Shown here in pieces: positions 34,214 to 42,789 of a DNA stretch of 64,000 nucleotides. How positions within the stretch are numbered: the first letter of the stretch is position 1; every line of letters begins with the position of its first letter. The translations under genes were made by a program, and so were the position numbers. A model generated the notes under the pieces. The model did not search any database and was not told the origin of the DNA. It was given only the letters and a program-made list of their open reading frames with translations. Source of the DNA: Iodobacter sp025352645 (GTDB lineage: Bacteria; Pseudomonadota; Gammaproteobacteria; Burkholderiales; Chitinibacteraceae); the NCBI RefSeq assembly GCF_033446605.1, contig NZ_JAWQUO010000003.1, positions 62,001-126,000 of the forward strand, read 5' to 3'.

Positions 34214-34944
34214 AAAAAGCCCAAGTATTGTTTGAGCAGGGAGATCATCGCTGGTTTGCCATCTCGCGAGATCCCGAGCGCCCCAATCATTTAATCGATA
34301 CTAATGAATATGTCATTGCAAATGGGGGAGAGGCATTAATTACCGATCCGGGTGGCTTGGAAGTTTTCCCTGCCGTATTTTCCGCGGTTAGCTCGGTGCT
34401 TGATCCTCGGCTCATTCGTACTATTTTTTCCTCGCACCAAGATCCCGATGTGATTTCATCTTTGGCGCTTTGGCTAGAATTTAATCCCACGCTGAAGTGT
34501 CATATTTCTGGTTTATGGGCTACGTTTGTTCCACACTTTGGTGGCTCGAGTGACACCATGGTTAGCATTCCTGATCAAGGCAATGAAATGGTGGTGGGTA
34601 GCGCTCACCTCAGTACTATTCCTGCGCACTATCTACATTCCTCAGGTAATTTTCATCTTTATGATCCCTTGGCTCGAGTGCTTTTTTCTGGCGATGTGGG
34701 AGCTGCTTTGCTGCCAGAAGGAAATAGCGATTTATTTGTGACTGATTTTGATCGGCATATTCGCTTTGCTGAGGGCTTTCATAAGCGCTGGATGGGCTCA
34801 AATAGTGCGAAGCGGGTGTGGTGTGAAAGGGTGGCCAGTTTAAAAATAGACATGCTTTGCCCGCAGCATGGGTCGGTTTATTCGGGGGATGACGTGGAAC
34901 GGTTTATCAATTGGTTTGATGAGTTACAAGTAGGTCTTTTCTGA
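34210..34944 (+). CDS. ODP-like diiron metallo-beta-lactamase-fold protein
   Basis: The 244-residue protein resembles the ODP family and the diiron domain of flavodiiron (FprA) proteins, which bind oxygen. Candidate ligands are His76, Asp78 and Asp80 in SSHQDPDV, His143 in HYLHSSGNF, Asp162 in LFSGDVGA and His220 in CPQHGSVY. The position after Asp80, often His in related enzymes, is Val. There is no flavodoxin domain, so reductase activity is unlikely. In Treponema denticola an ODP acts with a chemoreceptor as an oxygen sensor; the overlap here with an MCP-hairpin gene suggests a similar role. Cytoplasmic, no signal peptide. Confidence 0.82.
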   Translation: MKKAQVLFEQGDHRWFAISRDPERPNHLIDTNEYVIANGGEALITDPGGLEVFPAVFSAVSSVLDPRLIRTIFSSHQDPDVISSLALWLEFNPTLKCHISGLWATFVPHFGGSSDTMVSIPDQGNEMVVGSAHLSTIPAHYLHSSGNFHLYDPLARVLFSGDVGAALLPEGNSDLFVTDFDRHIRFAEGFHKRWMGSNSAKRVWCERVASLKIDMLCPQHGSVYSGDDVERFINWFDELQVGLF

Positions 34945-35036
34945 TTTATTGCGTGAGTGGATGTTTTGGGGGCTAGAAATGCATGCATTCAGCCCCCATT
35001 TCATTGGCTTAATCAATAAAGAATTCAGGAAATATG

Positions 35037-35771
35037 ATGAGCATTACTGTGAATGGTGTTGAGATTACCGATGCAATGATTGCGGCAGAAAGCCAGCATC
35101 ATCAGGATGCTCCATCTGCAATAGATGCAACGGTGCAAGAGCTAATTTTGCGTGAGTTACTGCTACAACGTGCTGCAACACTTGCGATTGAAGCGGCTAG
35201 CCCAGAAGAAACGATTGGTTTATTGCTGCAAACTGAAGTGAAAATCACCGACCCCGATGAGGCCGCTTGCCAGCAGTATTACGACAATAACCCACAATCC
35301 TTTGTGCGTGGCGAAACGGTAGAAGGCAGCCATATTTTATTTAAAGCCAGCGAATCCGAGCCAGTAGATACTGTGTTGGCGAATGCGGTTTTGGCTGAAG
35401 TCAAAGCCAATCCAGAAAAGTTTGAAGAATTGGCACGCCAACATTCCAGCTGCCCATCGGGCCAGCAGGGTGGCAATCTAGGCCAATTTGGCCGTGGCCA
35501 AATGGTGCCAGAATTTGAACAAGTGGCTTTTAGTCTAAATGAAGGCGAAGTGGCCGGTGATTTGGTTGAAACGCGTTTTGGTTTACATATCATTCGTGCA
35601 GGCAGCAAGGCAGAAGGCGCAATGGTGAGCTTTGATGAAGTAAAAGCCAAACTCGCCGAGTTTCTGAGCGATGTGGCTACTCGCCGTGCCATGAATCAAT
35701 ATCTACAAACGCTCGTAAGCGCAGCAAAGATTGAAGGCTACACTTTGCCAAGCACTGAAGCCGCTCAGTAA
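35037..35771 (+). CDS. Parvulin-type peptidyl-prolyl isomerase (NifM/PpiC-like)
   Basis: The 244-residue protein has a helical N-terminal part and a rotamase domain (about 100-205; VEGSHILFKASE, SSCPSGQQGGNLGQFGRGQMVPEFEQVAFSL, ETRFGLHIIRAGSK) with the usual conserved His and hydrophobic pocket residues. No signal peptide is visible, so a cytoplasmic location is likely, as for NifM. Two adjacent ATGs exist (35034, 35037); AGGA at 35027-35030 is better spaced from the second. It precedes the molybdenum cofactor genes after a 145-base gap with a weak hairpin, so co-transcription is uncertain. Confidence 0.88.
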   Translation: MSITVNGVEITDAMIAAESQHHQDAPSAIDATVQELILRELLLQRAATLAIEAASPEETIGLLLQTEVKITDPDEAACQQYYDNNPQSFVRGETVEGSHILFKASESEPVDTVLANAVLAEVKANPEKFEELARQHSSCPSGQQGGNLGQFGRGQMVPEFEQVAFSLNEGEVAGDLVETRFGLHIIRAGSKAEGAMVSFDEVKAKLAEFLSDVATRRAMNQYLQTLVSAAKIEGYTLPSTEAAQ

Positions 35772-35772
35772 T

Positions 35773-35794
35773 AAGGCCGAGGATGGGCCTTGTT
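35773..35794 (+). terminator. Weak hairpin after the parvulin gene
   Basis: AAGGCC / GGCCTT stem directly after the stop, followed by GTTAT. The T-tract is poor, so it may only attenuate transcription into moaA. Confidence 0.35.
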
Positions 35795-35916
35795 ATGCTT
35801 GGCTCATCCGCTTCCCTTGAAAACTATTTCTATCTATTTAGTAGTAGTTTCCCTCCCTCGTCCGACTAAGCTTTTGAGGCAAAAAAAACAGTAGAATAAG
35901 CCGCAGGAGAAAAGCC

Positions 35917-36891
35917 ATGCTTCAAGATCGGTTCGGACGTTCTATCAGCTATTTGCGCGTTTCAGTCACAGACCGTTGTGATTTGCGTTGTAGCTACTGC
36001 ATGCCTAAAGGTTTCTCTGATTTTGAAGAACCCGCTCACTGGCTCACGTTTGATGAAATGACGCGTTTAATTGGCTTGTTTGCTCAAGCGGGAGTGGGGC
36101 GGGTGCGTTTAACGGGCGGTGAGCCACTGCTGCGTAAAGATTTGCCGCTGCTGGCTGCAAGAATTGCCGCCTTACCAGGTATCCGTGATTTATCCCTGTC
36201 GACCAATGCCACTCAGTTAGAAAAACACGCTGCTGCGCTCAAAGCGGCGGGCATTAGCCGGATTAATGTTAGCTTAGATTCGTTAGAAAAAGCCTGTTTG
36301 GAAGGCATTGTGGGTAAAGCGGCGTTTGAAAAAATTATGGCTGGGATTATGGCTGGGAAAGCCGTTGGCTTTGATCCCATCAAAATTAATATGGTTGCCA
36401 TGCGTGGTGTGAACGACCATGAAATTGAGAATATGGCGGCTTTTTGTCTCCAAAATGGCTTTATTTTGCGCTTGATTGAAGCCATGCCGATGGGGGAAAC
36501 CGGGCGTAATGCGCAGTATATGCCACTGGATGAGGTCAGAGATTCGCTGGTGGCGCGTCTAGCTTTAGAGCCGGAAGCCTTGGAATTGGGCGGTGGCCCC
36601 GCTCGTTACTGGAAAACCAGCGATGGGCGTGGCCGGATTGGTTTTATTACACCCATTTCACAGCATTTCTGTGCCACCTGTAATCGGATTCGGCTGGCCG
36701 TAGATGGCACGCTTTATATGTGCTTGGGGCAGGAGGAGAAGTTTTCTTTCAGGCCGCTGCTTAGAGGCGGAGCCAGCGATACTGAGATTTTGGCCGCGAT
36801 CGGCGAGGCTATCGAATTAAAGCCTGAAAAACATGAGTTTAAAGAAGCGCCGCTGCAGATTGTGCGCTTTATGTCGCAGACCGGTGGTTAA
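35917..36891 (+). CDS. moaA: GTP 3',8-cyclase MoaA
   Basis: The 324-residue radical SAM enzyme catalyses the first step of molybdopterin synthesis, GTP to 3',8-cH2GTP. The N-terminal radical-SAM cluster motif is CDLRCSYC, the C-terminal second Fe-S cluster lies in FCATCNRIRLAVDGTLYMCLG, and the protein ends with the conserved Gly-Gly tail (MSQTGG). An AGGAG RBS lies 7 bases before the ATG. It opens the molybdenum-cofactor cluster; no Moco riboswitch-like leader was recognised. Confidence 0.97.
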   Translation: MLQDRFGRSISYLRVSVTDRCDLRCSYCMPKGFSDFEEPAHWLTFDEMTRLIGLFAQAGVGRVRLTGGEPLLRKDLPLLAARIAALPGIRDLSLSTNATQLEKHAAALKAAGISRINVSLDSLEKACLEGIVGKAAFEKIMAGIMAGKAVGFDPIKINMVAMRGVNDHEIENMAAFCLQNGFILRLIEAMPMGETGRNAQYMPLDEVRDSLVARLALEPEALELGGGPARYWKTSDGRGRIGFITPISQHFCATCNRIRLAVDGTLYMCLGQEEKFSFRPLLRGGASDTEILAAIGEAIELKPEKHEFKEAPLQIVRFMSQTGG

Positions 36892-36977
36892 AGTCATTTT
36901 CTATGGCGTATGTTTTTCTTTCATGCAATCAGTCTGTGGTGGATAATCAGCCCGTCTATTCTTACGGGTAAACCCCT

Positions 36978-37646
36978 ATGGCCGATTTGCATCAGTTTAT
37001 TGAAGGTTTTCGTGAATTCCAGCAACAATATTTTGCTGGTGAAACCGCTTTGTTTGACCGTTTACGCGCTGGCCAGACACCAACAACTGTGTTGATAGGC
37101 TGCTGTGATTCGCGGGTTGATCCCGCCATACTTACCCAATGTGCACCGGGTGAAATGTTCATCATTCGTAACGTGGCTAATTTGGTGCCGCCATTTGAGC
37201 AGGGTACAACCAATCAAGGGGTCTCGGCGGCCCTGCAATACGCCGTGACGGTACTTAATGTCAGCCGGATTGTGGTACTAGGGCATAGCCATTGCGGCGG
37301 TATCAAAGGCTTAATGGATAGCAATGATATCGTGGATAAAGACGATTTCTTGGGTCGCTGGATCCATATTGCTAGTAAGGCAAAACAACGGGTCTTGGAG
37401 CAGCTGCCCAATGCCGATAAAGCCACCCAGTATCGGGCGTGTGAGCTGGAAGCGATTCGTGATTCGCTGGTTAATCTAGAAACTTTTTCTTGGATTAAAC
37501 AGCGCCTTGACAGTGGTGAGCTGAGTTTACATGGTTGGTTCTTTGATTTTGAGCACGGTGCTTTGCTGGGTTTTGATGAAGAGAGCAAGCAATTCCAGCC
37601 CTTAGTCAGCGCTCTGCCTACCAAAGATTTCTGGATCGAGATTTAA
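36978..37646 (+). CDS. can: Beta-class carbonic anhydrase
   Basis: The 222-residue beta-carbonic anhydrase interconverts CO2 and bicarbonate. Zinc ligands are visible and numbered almost as in E. coli Can: Cys42 and Asp44 in GCCDSRVDP, His103 and Cys106 in LGHSHCGG. The Asp44-Arg46 dyad is intact. It is unexpected inside a molybdenum-cofactor cluster: moaA lies 86 bases upstream, and mobB begins immediately after its stop codon. No role in cofactor synthesis is known; shared transcription may simply serve housekeeping supply of bicarbonate. Confidence 0.95.
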   Translation: MADLHQFIEGFREFQQQYFAGETALFDRLRAGQTPTTVLIGCCDSRVDPAILTQCAPGEMFIIRNVANLVPPFEQGTTNQGVSAALQYAVTVLNVSRIVVLGHSHCGGIKGLMDSNDIVDKDDFLGRWIHIASKAKQRVLEQLPNADKATQYRACELEAIRDSLVNLETFSWIKQRLDSGELSLHGWFFDFEHGALLGFDEESKQFQPLVSALPTKDFWIEI

Positions 37647-38135
37647 TTGTCCTTTGCAAATTCTCAGCGTGTTTTAGCTATTGTGGGGTGGTCAGGTTGC
37701 GGCAAGACCACCCTGATCGAAAAACTGCTGCCAGAATTAGCGCGCTTGGGGCTTAAAGTCAGCGTAATTAAACATACGCATCATGATGTGGAGTTTGAGC
37801 CCGAGGGCAAAGACAGCACACGATTTAGGGCTGCCGGTGCGGAGGAAGTATTACTCGCTACGCCAAAGCGCTTTGTCCTACAGCATGAAATGCCAGAGCC
37901 GCTGCCTTTAAGCGCGTTGTTAGCGCGCATGGCCCCCGTTGATTTAGTGCTGGTTGAAGGCTTTAAAACGGCGGCTATTCCTAAGCTAGAAGTCCGCCGC
38001 ACCAGCCATCCCGCTTTGGTGGATCCCTATATTATTGCGATAGCCAGCGATTCCCCACTCCAAAGCTCTCTGCCTGTACTCGATCTTAACCAAGCTGCAG
38101 CCATTGCGGCGTTTATTTGCGATCTGCCATGCTAG
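37647..38135 (+). CDS. mobB: Molybdopterin-guanine dinucleotide biosynthesis adaptor MobB
   Basis: The 162-residue P-loop GTPase has Walker A GWSGCGKTT at its N-terminus and the MobB motifs KHTHHDVEFEPEGKDS and LVLVEGFKTAAIPKLEV. MobB assists MobA in adding GMP to molybdopterin. The start is TTG at 37647, directly abutting the carbonic anhydrase stop; no ATG exists before the P-loop, so a non-standard start is needed. Its end overlaps moeA by seven bases. Confidence 0.92.
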   Translation: MSFANSQRVLAIVGWSGCGKTTLIEKLLPELARLGLKVSVIKHTHHDVEFEPEGKDSTRFRAAGAEEVLLATPKRFVLQHEMPEPLPLSALLARMAPVDLVLVEGFKTAAIPKLEVRRTSHPALVDPYIIAIASDSPLQSSLPVLDLNQAAAIAAFICDLPC

Positions 38136-39307
38136 ATTTTGATACTGCACTCTCCCGTTTAATCCAAGCAGCCCGTGTTTCCAGTTTGGTGGAAGTATTG
38201 CCGCTGAGCCAAGCTAATGGCCGTGTTCTCAGTCAGAACGTGGTTTCGCAAATGGCCGTGCCAGGCTTTGATAATAGCGCTATGGATGGTTACGCCCTGC
38301 ATATTGGAGATGCATGGCCGGATAGCTTTAAGCTTGTGCAGCGGATTGCCGCTGGTGAAGTTGGGCACGCTTTAAATGTGGGCGAAGCGGCGCGCATCTT
38401 TACCGGTGCGCCTATTCCAGCTGGGGCGAATGGGGTGGTGATGCAGGAGAATTGCCGCGCTGAAGATGGCCAAATTTATATCGCCCAGCCTGTTGAGCTG
38501 GGAAGCAATATTCGTTTGCGTGGCGAAGATATCGAAGTGGGTAGCGTGATTTTGCCCGCGGGAACACGGCTTAGCCCTGCGGCGATTGGCTTAGCCGCAT
38601 CGATTGGCGTTGCAGAGCTCACCGTGAAGCAGCGCTTAAGAGTGGCCTTGCTATCGACCGGTGACGAGCTAGTGGAGCCCGGCCAGCTACTTGCTGCAGG
38701 TCAAATTTATAATTCCAACCGCTATGCCCTGACTGCACTACTGGAGGATTGCCTGATTACTGACTTAGGCATTGTGCCGGATGATGCGGAGCTGACTCGA
38801 GATATTCTGCAAACCGCCGCAAAGCAGCACGATGTATTGATTACCTCGGGTGGGGTATCGGTGGGGGAAGAGGATCATGTTAAGGGTGCGGTAGAGCAGC
38901 TAGGCCGTTTAGAGTTATGGAAAATCGCCATTAAGCCAGGCAAGCCTTTTGCCTATGGGCGAATTGGTGATTGCGATTTTATTGGCTTACCGGGTAATCC
39001 GGTTTCTAGCCTAGTGACCTTTTTACTATTAGTGCGGCCTTTTTTATTGGCTCGTTTGGCGTGTTTAAAGCTGGAACCCGCAAGGTTTAAATTAATGGCG
39101 GCCTTTGATTGGAAAAAAGCTGGCAATCGCCGCGAGTTTTTACGTGGCAGGCTTAATAACGATGGGCAGGTAGAGATTTATCCACAGCAAGGCTCTGGAG
39201 TATTAACGTCTTTAGTCTGGGGCGATGGCTTAGTTGATATTGCCGTGGGTGAAACGATTAAGCTTGGGGATAGCGTGCAGTTTATTCCACTCCATAGCAT
39301 GCGATGA
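38129..39307 (+). CDS. moeA: Molybdopterin molybdotransferase MoeA
   Basis: The 392-residue protein inserts molybdate into adenylylated molybdopterin. Domain order is normal: N-terminal region with AMDGYALH, central MogA-like domain (VALLSTGDELVEPG, SNRYALTALLEDC, ITSGGVSVGEEDHVK, KPGKPFAYGRI, GLPGNPVSS) and the C-terminal beta domain (REFLRGRL). Start ATG 38129 overlaps the mobB stop; a longer frame from 38117 overlaps mobB further and lacks support. A mogA/moaB partner for adenylylation is not in this window. Confidence 0.96.
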   Translation: MLDFDTALSRLIQAARVSSLVEVLPLSQANGRVLSQNVVSQMAVPGFDNSAMDGYALHIGDAWPDSFKLVQRIAAGEVGHALNVGEAARIFTGAPIPAGANGVVMQENCRAEDGQIYIAQPVELGSNIRLRGEDIEVGSVILPAGTRLSPAAIGLAASIGVAELTVKQRLRVALLSTGDELVEPGQLLAAGQIYNSNRYALTALLEDCLITDLGIVPDDAELTRDILQTAAKQHDVLITSGGVSVGEEDHVKGAVEQLGRLELWKIAIKPGKPFAYGRIGDCDFIGLPGNPVSSLVTFLLLVRPFLLARLACLKLEPARFKLMAAFDWKKAGNRREFLRGRLNNDGQVEIYPQQGSGVLTSLVWGDGLVDIAVGETIKLGDSVQFIPLHSMR

Positions 39308-39490
39308 ATGGGGTGATTAATGCTATGCTTAAGACATATAAGTAAGCTTGATGTAGTACAGTATCAATAACAAGCTATTTACATGAAATAAACGAGGCCT
39401 GCTGGCTTACTTATGTTTGGGAGCGCTGCTAGCAGTGCCCAAAAAATGGACCAAGCTGAGTTTTAAGCAATAGCGGTTTTAGGGATGACC

Positions 39491-39742
39491 ATGATTCGTG
39501 TTTTGTATTTTGCTCGGCTGCGTGATGTATTTTCCTGTGAAAGCGAAGAGCTGCCCATGCCAAGCCCCGCAACCGTGGCTGGATTGATTGCAATATTGAT
39601 AGCGCGCGGTGATATTTGGGCTGCGGAATTATCCGGCAATAAAATATTTAGAGTTGCCGTTAATCAAGAAATGGCTCAGCTCAGCGATACGATTCCAAGC
39701 CATGCAGAAGTAGCTATTTTTCCTCCTGTGACGGGGGGCTAA
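39491..39742 (+). CDS. moaD: Molybdopterin synthase sulfur carrier subunit MoaD
   Basis: The 83-residue ubiquitin-like protein starts MIRVLYFARLRDVF and ends with the essential Gly-Gly (FPPVTGG) that carries the thiocarboxylate sulfur. AGGG lies 6 bases before ATG 39491, which is preferred over the in-frame ATG at 39485. The stop overlaps the moaE start by one base, so subunit synthesis is coupled. A 183-base gap with no gene separates it from moeA. Confidence 0.94.
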   Translation: MIRVLYFARLRDVFSCESEELPMPSPATVAGLIAILIARGDIWAAELSGNKIFRVAVNQEMAQLSDTIPSHAEVAIFPPVTGG

Positions 39743-40206
39743 TGGCGGATATCCGAATCCTAGTGCAGAGCGCAGATTTTGATTTAGCTGCGGAATACGC
39801 GCGCTTTGATCACGATGCCAGCATGGGTGCAATTGTGGCTTTTGTGGGCCGTGTGCGCGATTTAGATCAAAGCATTACGGCCATGCATTTAGAGCATTAT
39901 CCAGGTATGACCGAAAAAGCCCTCGCTAAAATAGTGGCTGAGGCTTGCCAATATTGGCCCCTGCAAGCCGTGACGGTAATTCACCGTATTGGCGCTTTGC
40001 AAGCCGCAGAGCAAATTGTGCTGGTATTAACGGCAGCAAAGCATCGGCAAGCGGCCTATGAAGCAAATGCATTTATTATGGATTTCCTAAAAACACAGGC
40101 GCCGTTCTGGAAAAAAGAAGGAACCGCTGCTTGCCTGCAATGGGTTGATGCACGATCAAGTGATCAAAGCGCGCTGGATCGTTGGCAGTATTTGAGGGTG
40201 ATTTAA
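39742..40206 (+). CDS. moaE: Molybdopterin synthase catalytic subunit MoaE
   Basis: The 154-residue large subunit pairs with MoaD to place two sulfurs on cyclic pyranopterin monophosphate. Family motifs: GAIVAFVGRVRD, LEHYPGMTEKAL, VIHRIGALQAAEQIVLV, HRQAAYEANAFIMDFLKTQAPFWKKE; the last segment contains the catalytic lysines. Tightly packed between moaD (one-base overlap) and the mobA-moaC fusion (one-base gap). Confidence 0.96.
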   Translation: MADIRILVQSADFDLAAEYARFDHDASMGAIVAFVGRVRDLDQSITAMHLEHYPGMTEKALAKIVAEACQYWPLQAVTVIHRIGALQAAEQIVLVLTAAKHRQAAYEANAFIMDFLKTQAPFWKKEGTAACLQWVDARSSDQSALDRWQYLRVI

Positions 40207-40207
40207 C

Positions 40208-41332
40208 ATGATTTTGGATGCAGTCATTCTGGCTGGTGGCGAAGGGCGTCGCATGGGAGGGCGTGATAAAGGCTTGGTTGAGCTATCTGGCCGTCCCTTG
40301 GTGGAGTGGAGCTTAGAAGCCTTATCGCGGCAGACTCGTGCTGTTGATCATGTTTTAATCTCGGCTAACCGTAATTTGCCTGATTATGCGCGTTTTGGTG
40401 CGCCTGTTTTGCGCGATGTTTACCCAGGGCATCCGGGGCCTCTGGCTGGAATTCATTCGGCCTTATTAGCATCTCCCGCTACATACCTTTTAGTTTTGCC
40501 ATGTGATGTGCCGTTTTTGCCTGCCGATTTGGTGGAAAAACTATTGGCAAAGATAGAGCAAGATGAAACACAAGTGGCGATGGCACGCACCCCTGATGGG
40601 CAAGTACATCCAACCATTTGCATGCTGCGTCACGATGTCTTGCCTTCTTTAATGGATAGGTTATCTAGACAAGAGCTGAAGTTGTCTGCATGGCAAGAGA
40701 GCTTGAAGCTGCAATATGTAGATTTCCCCGATTTAGCCTTCCCTAATCTAAATACTCAAGATGATTTAGCTGCCTGCGCTGCACGGCTATCTGGCGTTGA
40801 TACCATTCCTATGCCCTACCGAGCAACGGATCAGAGTGCAGATAGCACATCAGGGCTCACGCATTTCAATGCCAATGGCGAAGCGCATATGGTGGATGTG
40901 GCGGGCAAGGTAGATAGCCACCGCATTGCCCGTGCCGTGGGCGAGATTCGCATGTTGCCCACCACCTTGCATCTGATTGAAACCGGCAGCCATAAAAAAG
41001 GCGATGTGCTGGGCGTAGCACGGATTGCTGGGATTATGGCCTCTAAACGTACCGCAGATTTAATCCCACTTTGCCACCCTATCCCGCTCACCAGTGTAAG
41101 TGTGGATTTCACGATTGATCGGGCGGGTAGCCTTGTGCGCTGTGAAGTCACCGCAGAAACCGTTGGGCGCACTGGAGTAGAGATGGAAGCCCTTACCGCG
41201 CTGAATATCGCCCTCTTAACCATCTACGATATGTGCAAAGCGGTGGATCGCGGCATGATTATGTCGCAGATTCGCTTGTTAGAAAAACAAGGCGGTAAGT
41301 CAGGGCATTGGCAGGCCAGCCATACTATTTAA
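40208..41332 (+). CDS. MobA-MoaC fusion: Moco guanylyltransferase + cyclic pyranopterin monophosphate synthase
   Basis: One 374-codon frame encodes two Moco enzymes. Residues about 1-200 are MobA (LAGGEGRRMGGRDKGLVEL nucleotide-binding loop, LPCDVPFLP), which attaches GMP to molybdopterin, the last step. Residues about 217-374 are MoaC (LTHFNANGEAHMVDV, KRTADLIPLCHPIPL, GVEMEALTALNIALLTIYDMCK), which makes cyclic pyranopterin monophosphate, an early step. Both parts look complete. The linker contains one Met (IPMPYRATD), but no RBS precedes it, so independent translation of MoaC seems unlikely. An unusual pairing of first and last pathway stages. Confidence 0.92.
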   Translation: MILDAVILAGGEGRRMGGRDKGLVELSGRPLVEWSLEALSRQTRAVDHVLISANRNLPDYARFGAPVLRDVYPGHPGPLAGIHSALLASPATYLLVLPCDVPFLPADLVEKLLAKIEQDETQVAMARTPDGQVHPTICMLRHDVLPSLMDRLSRQELKLSAWQESLKLQYVDFPDLAFPNLNTQDDLAACAARLSGVDTIPMPYRATDQSADSTSGLTHFNANGEAHMVDVAGKVDSHRIARAVGEIRMLPTTLHLIETGSHKKGDVLGVARIAGIMASKRTADLIPLCHPIPLTSVSVDFTIDRAGSLVRCEVTAETVGRTGVEMEALTALNIALLTIYDMCKAVDRGMIMSQIRLLEKQGGKSGHWQASHTI

Positions 41333-41449
41333 GTACTGGTTTCAGCTGGTTAATTGATGCATTTGTAAGGTTGGTGCACCTCGCCGTTTTTTGTACTTTA
41401 AATTTGGCGGCTTGCGCCCCAATTCTATTCACTTAAGGGGATAGAATTT

Positions 41450-41531
41450 GTAGGGTAGGCGGGTTTTTTGTCCACGCTGTGCACCCGCCCTAAGACGTTT
41501 ATGCTGAGTTTGCGCAAGAGACATAATCAGG
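41450..41531. repeat. Degenerate copy of the GTAGGG inverted-repeat element
   Basis: GTAGGGTAGGCGGG at 41450-41463 pairs partly with CACCCGCCCT near 41482-41491. GCGCAAGAGACATAATCAGG at 41512-41531 matches the right end of the 160-bp elements. The left outer end is not recognisable, suggesting a decayed or partial copy. Confidence 0.5.
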
Positions 41532-41586
41532 CATTTCTTTGTTTTTTGGGTGGATTAAAAGCCCTTGCGCATTACATCAGTTAATG

Positions 41587-41964
41587 TCACCCCGCTAAGC
41601 CTAATAGAGCATTCTTGCTCAATGCCACCGCCACAATATAGGTAAAACAGGCGATCGCAGCGATTAAAGCTGTTACACGGATCGCCTTAGTTTTGCCACG
41701 CTTTAGCGCGATTGTTCCTAATACGATATACACCAGCAGTCCACAAATTTTAGCTGCCAGCCACATCTTAGGGCCGGGGTAGAGCATGGCTAGACGAATG
41801 GCGCTTAGCAATAGTAGGGTGTCGATAATATGTGGCGTAATACGTAGAAATTTGGTCTGCAAGTAGGCAGAGCCTTGCAGCATTAGGCCGCCACGCAGCA
41901 AAAATAGCCCCGCAGACAGGGCCACACACAGCATATGTAGATGTTTTACAGCAAGATATTCCAT
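41587..41964 (-). CDS. SirB2-family small membrane protein
   Basis: The 125-residue protein has four predicted membrane helices and matches the SirB/SirB2 family (MEYLAVKHLHMLCVALSAGLFLLRGG; HIIDTLLLLSAIRLA). The biochemical function of the family is unknown. It is divergently placed from the pseudouridine synthase gene, 93 bases apart. Confidence 0.85.
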   Translation of the reverse strand: MEYLAVKHLHMLCVALSAGLFLLRGGLMLQGSAYLQTKFLRITPHIIDTLLLLSAIRLAMLYPGPKMWLAAKICGLLVYIVLGTIALKRGKTKAIRVTALIAAIACFTYIVAVALSKNALLGLAG

Positions 41965-42057
41965 GGCAAGGGCGCTCTCGTGCGAAAATGGTTAGTTACG
42001 CATCTTACTTGGCTTATGCTTGTGGATGTGGCCAGTGAAATGAAAGGATAAGGGTTT

Positions 42058-42789
42058 ATGGAAGAATTACGATTATCAAAGCGCCTCGCTGAATTAGGCC
42101 TTTGTTCGCGCCGTGAGGCCGATGAATATATTGCTAAAGGCTGGGTTAAGGTCGATGGCGTGGTGGTGGATGTATTGGGCAGCAAGGTGCTACCTAGCCA
42201 AACCGTGAGCTTAGAGCCAGCCGCCAAAGCCACTCAGGCTGGCCGAGTGACGATCCTTGTGAATAAGCCGGTGGGTTACGTGTCTGGGCAAGCAGAAAAA
42301 GGCTACACCCCTGCGGTGGCCTTGGTGGTGCCAGATAACCACTGGGAAGGCGACACCAGCGGCATACGCTTTGTGCCTCCGCATATGCGTGATTTGGCTC
42401 CGGCTGGGCGCTTGGATATCGATTCGGTTGGTTTATTGGTGCTGACTCAAGATGGCGTAGTGGCTAAAACGCTGGTGGGTGAAGGCTCTAATGTTGAGAA
42501 AGAATATCTAGTACGGGTAACAGGACAGCTTTCCAGCGATGGCATGAAAAAGCTGAACCACGGCTTAAGCCTAGATGGCAAGGCACTGAAACCGGCACGC
42601 GTGAGCTGGCAAAATGAAAACCAGCTGCGCTTTATTTTGCGCGAAGGTAAAAAACGCCAAATTCGCCGCATGTGCGAGCTAGTTGGCTTAGAAGTAGTGG
42701 GTTTAAAGCGGATTCGGATTGGTAAAGTCTTGCTGGGCGATTTGCCGCCGGGTAAATGGCGCTACCTTTCTGCAACAGAGCGTTTCTAA
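42058..42789 (+). CDS. RsuA/RluF-family rRNA pseudouridine synthase
   Basis: The 243-residue protein has an N-terminal S4 RNA-binding domain (LRLSKRLAELGLCSRREADEYI) and the RsuA-type catalytic domain with the Asp-containing motif GRLDIDSVGLLVLTQDG and the C-terminal KKRQIRRMCELVG. The length and the VNKPVGYVSGQ segment favour an RluF-like 23S rRNA enzyme, but the exact uridine cannot be decided here. Its stop overlaps the next gene start (TAATG). Confidence 0.9.
   Translation: MEELRLSKRLAELGLCSRREADEYIAKGWVKVDGVVVDVLGSKVLPSQTVSLEPAAKATQAGRVTILVNKPVGYVSGQAEKGYTPAVALVVPDNHWEGDTSGIRFVPPHMRDLAPAGRLDIDSVGLLVLTQDGVVAKTLVGEGSNVEKEYLVRVTGQLSSDGMKKLNHGLSLDGKALKPARVSWQNENQLRFILREGKKRQIRRMCELVGLEVVGLKRIRIGKVLLGDLPPGKWRYLSATERF

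Noticed and set aside
40800..41332. MoaC as a separate gene with its own start
   Set aside because: No stop codon or RBS lies between the MobA and MoaC parts; the only internal Met in the linker lacks a Shine-Dalgarno sequence.
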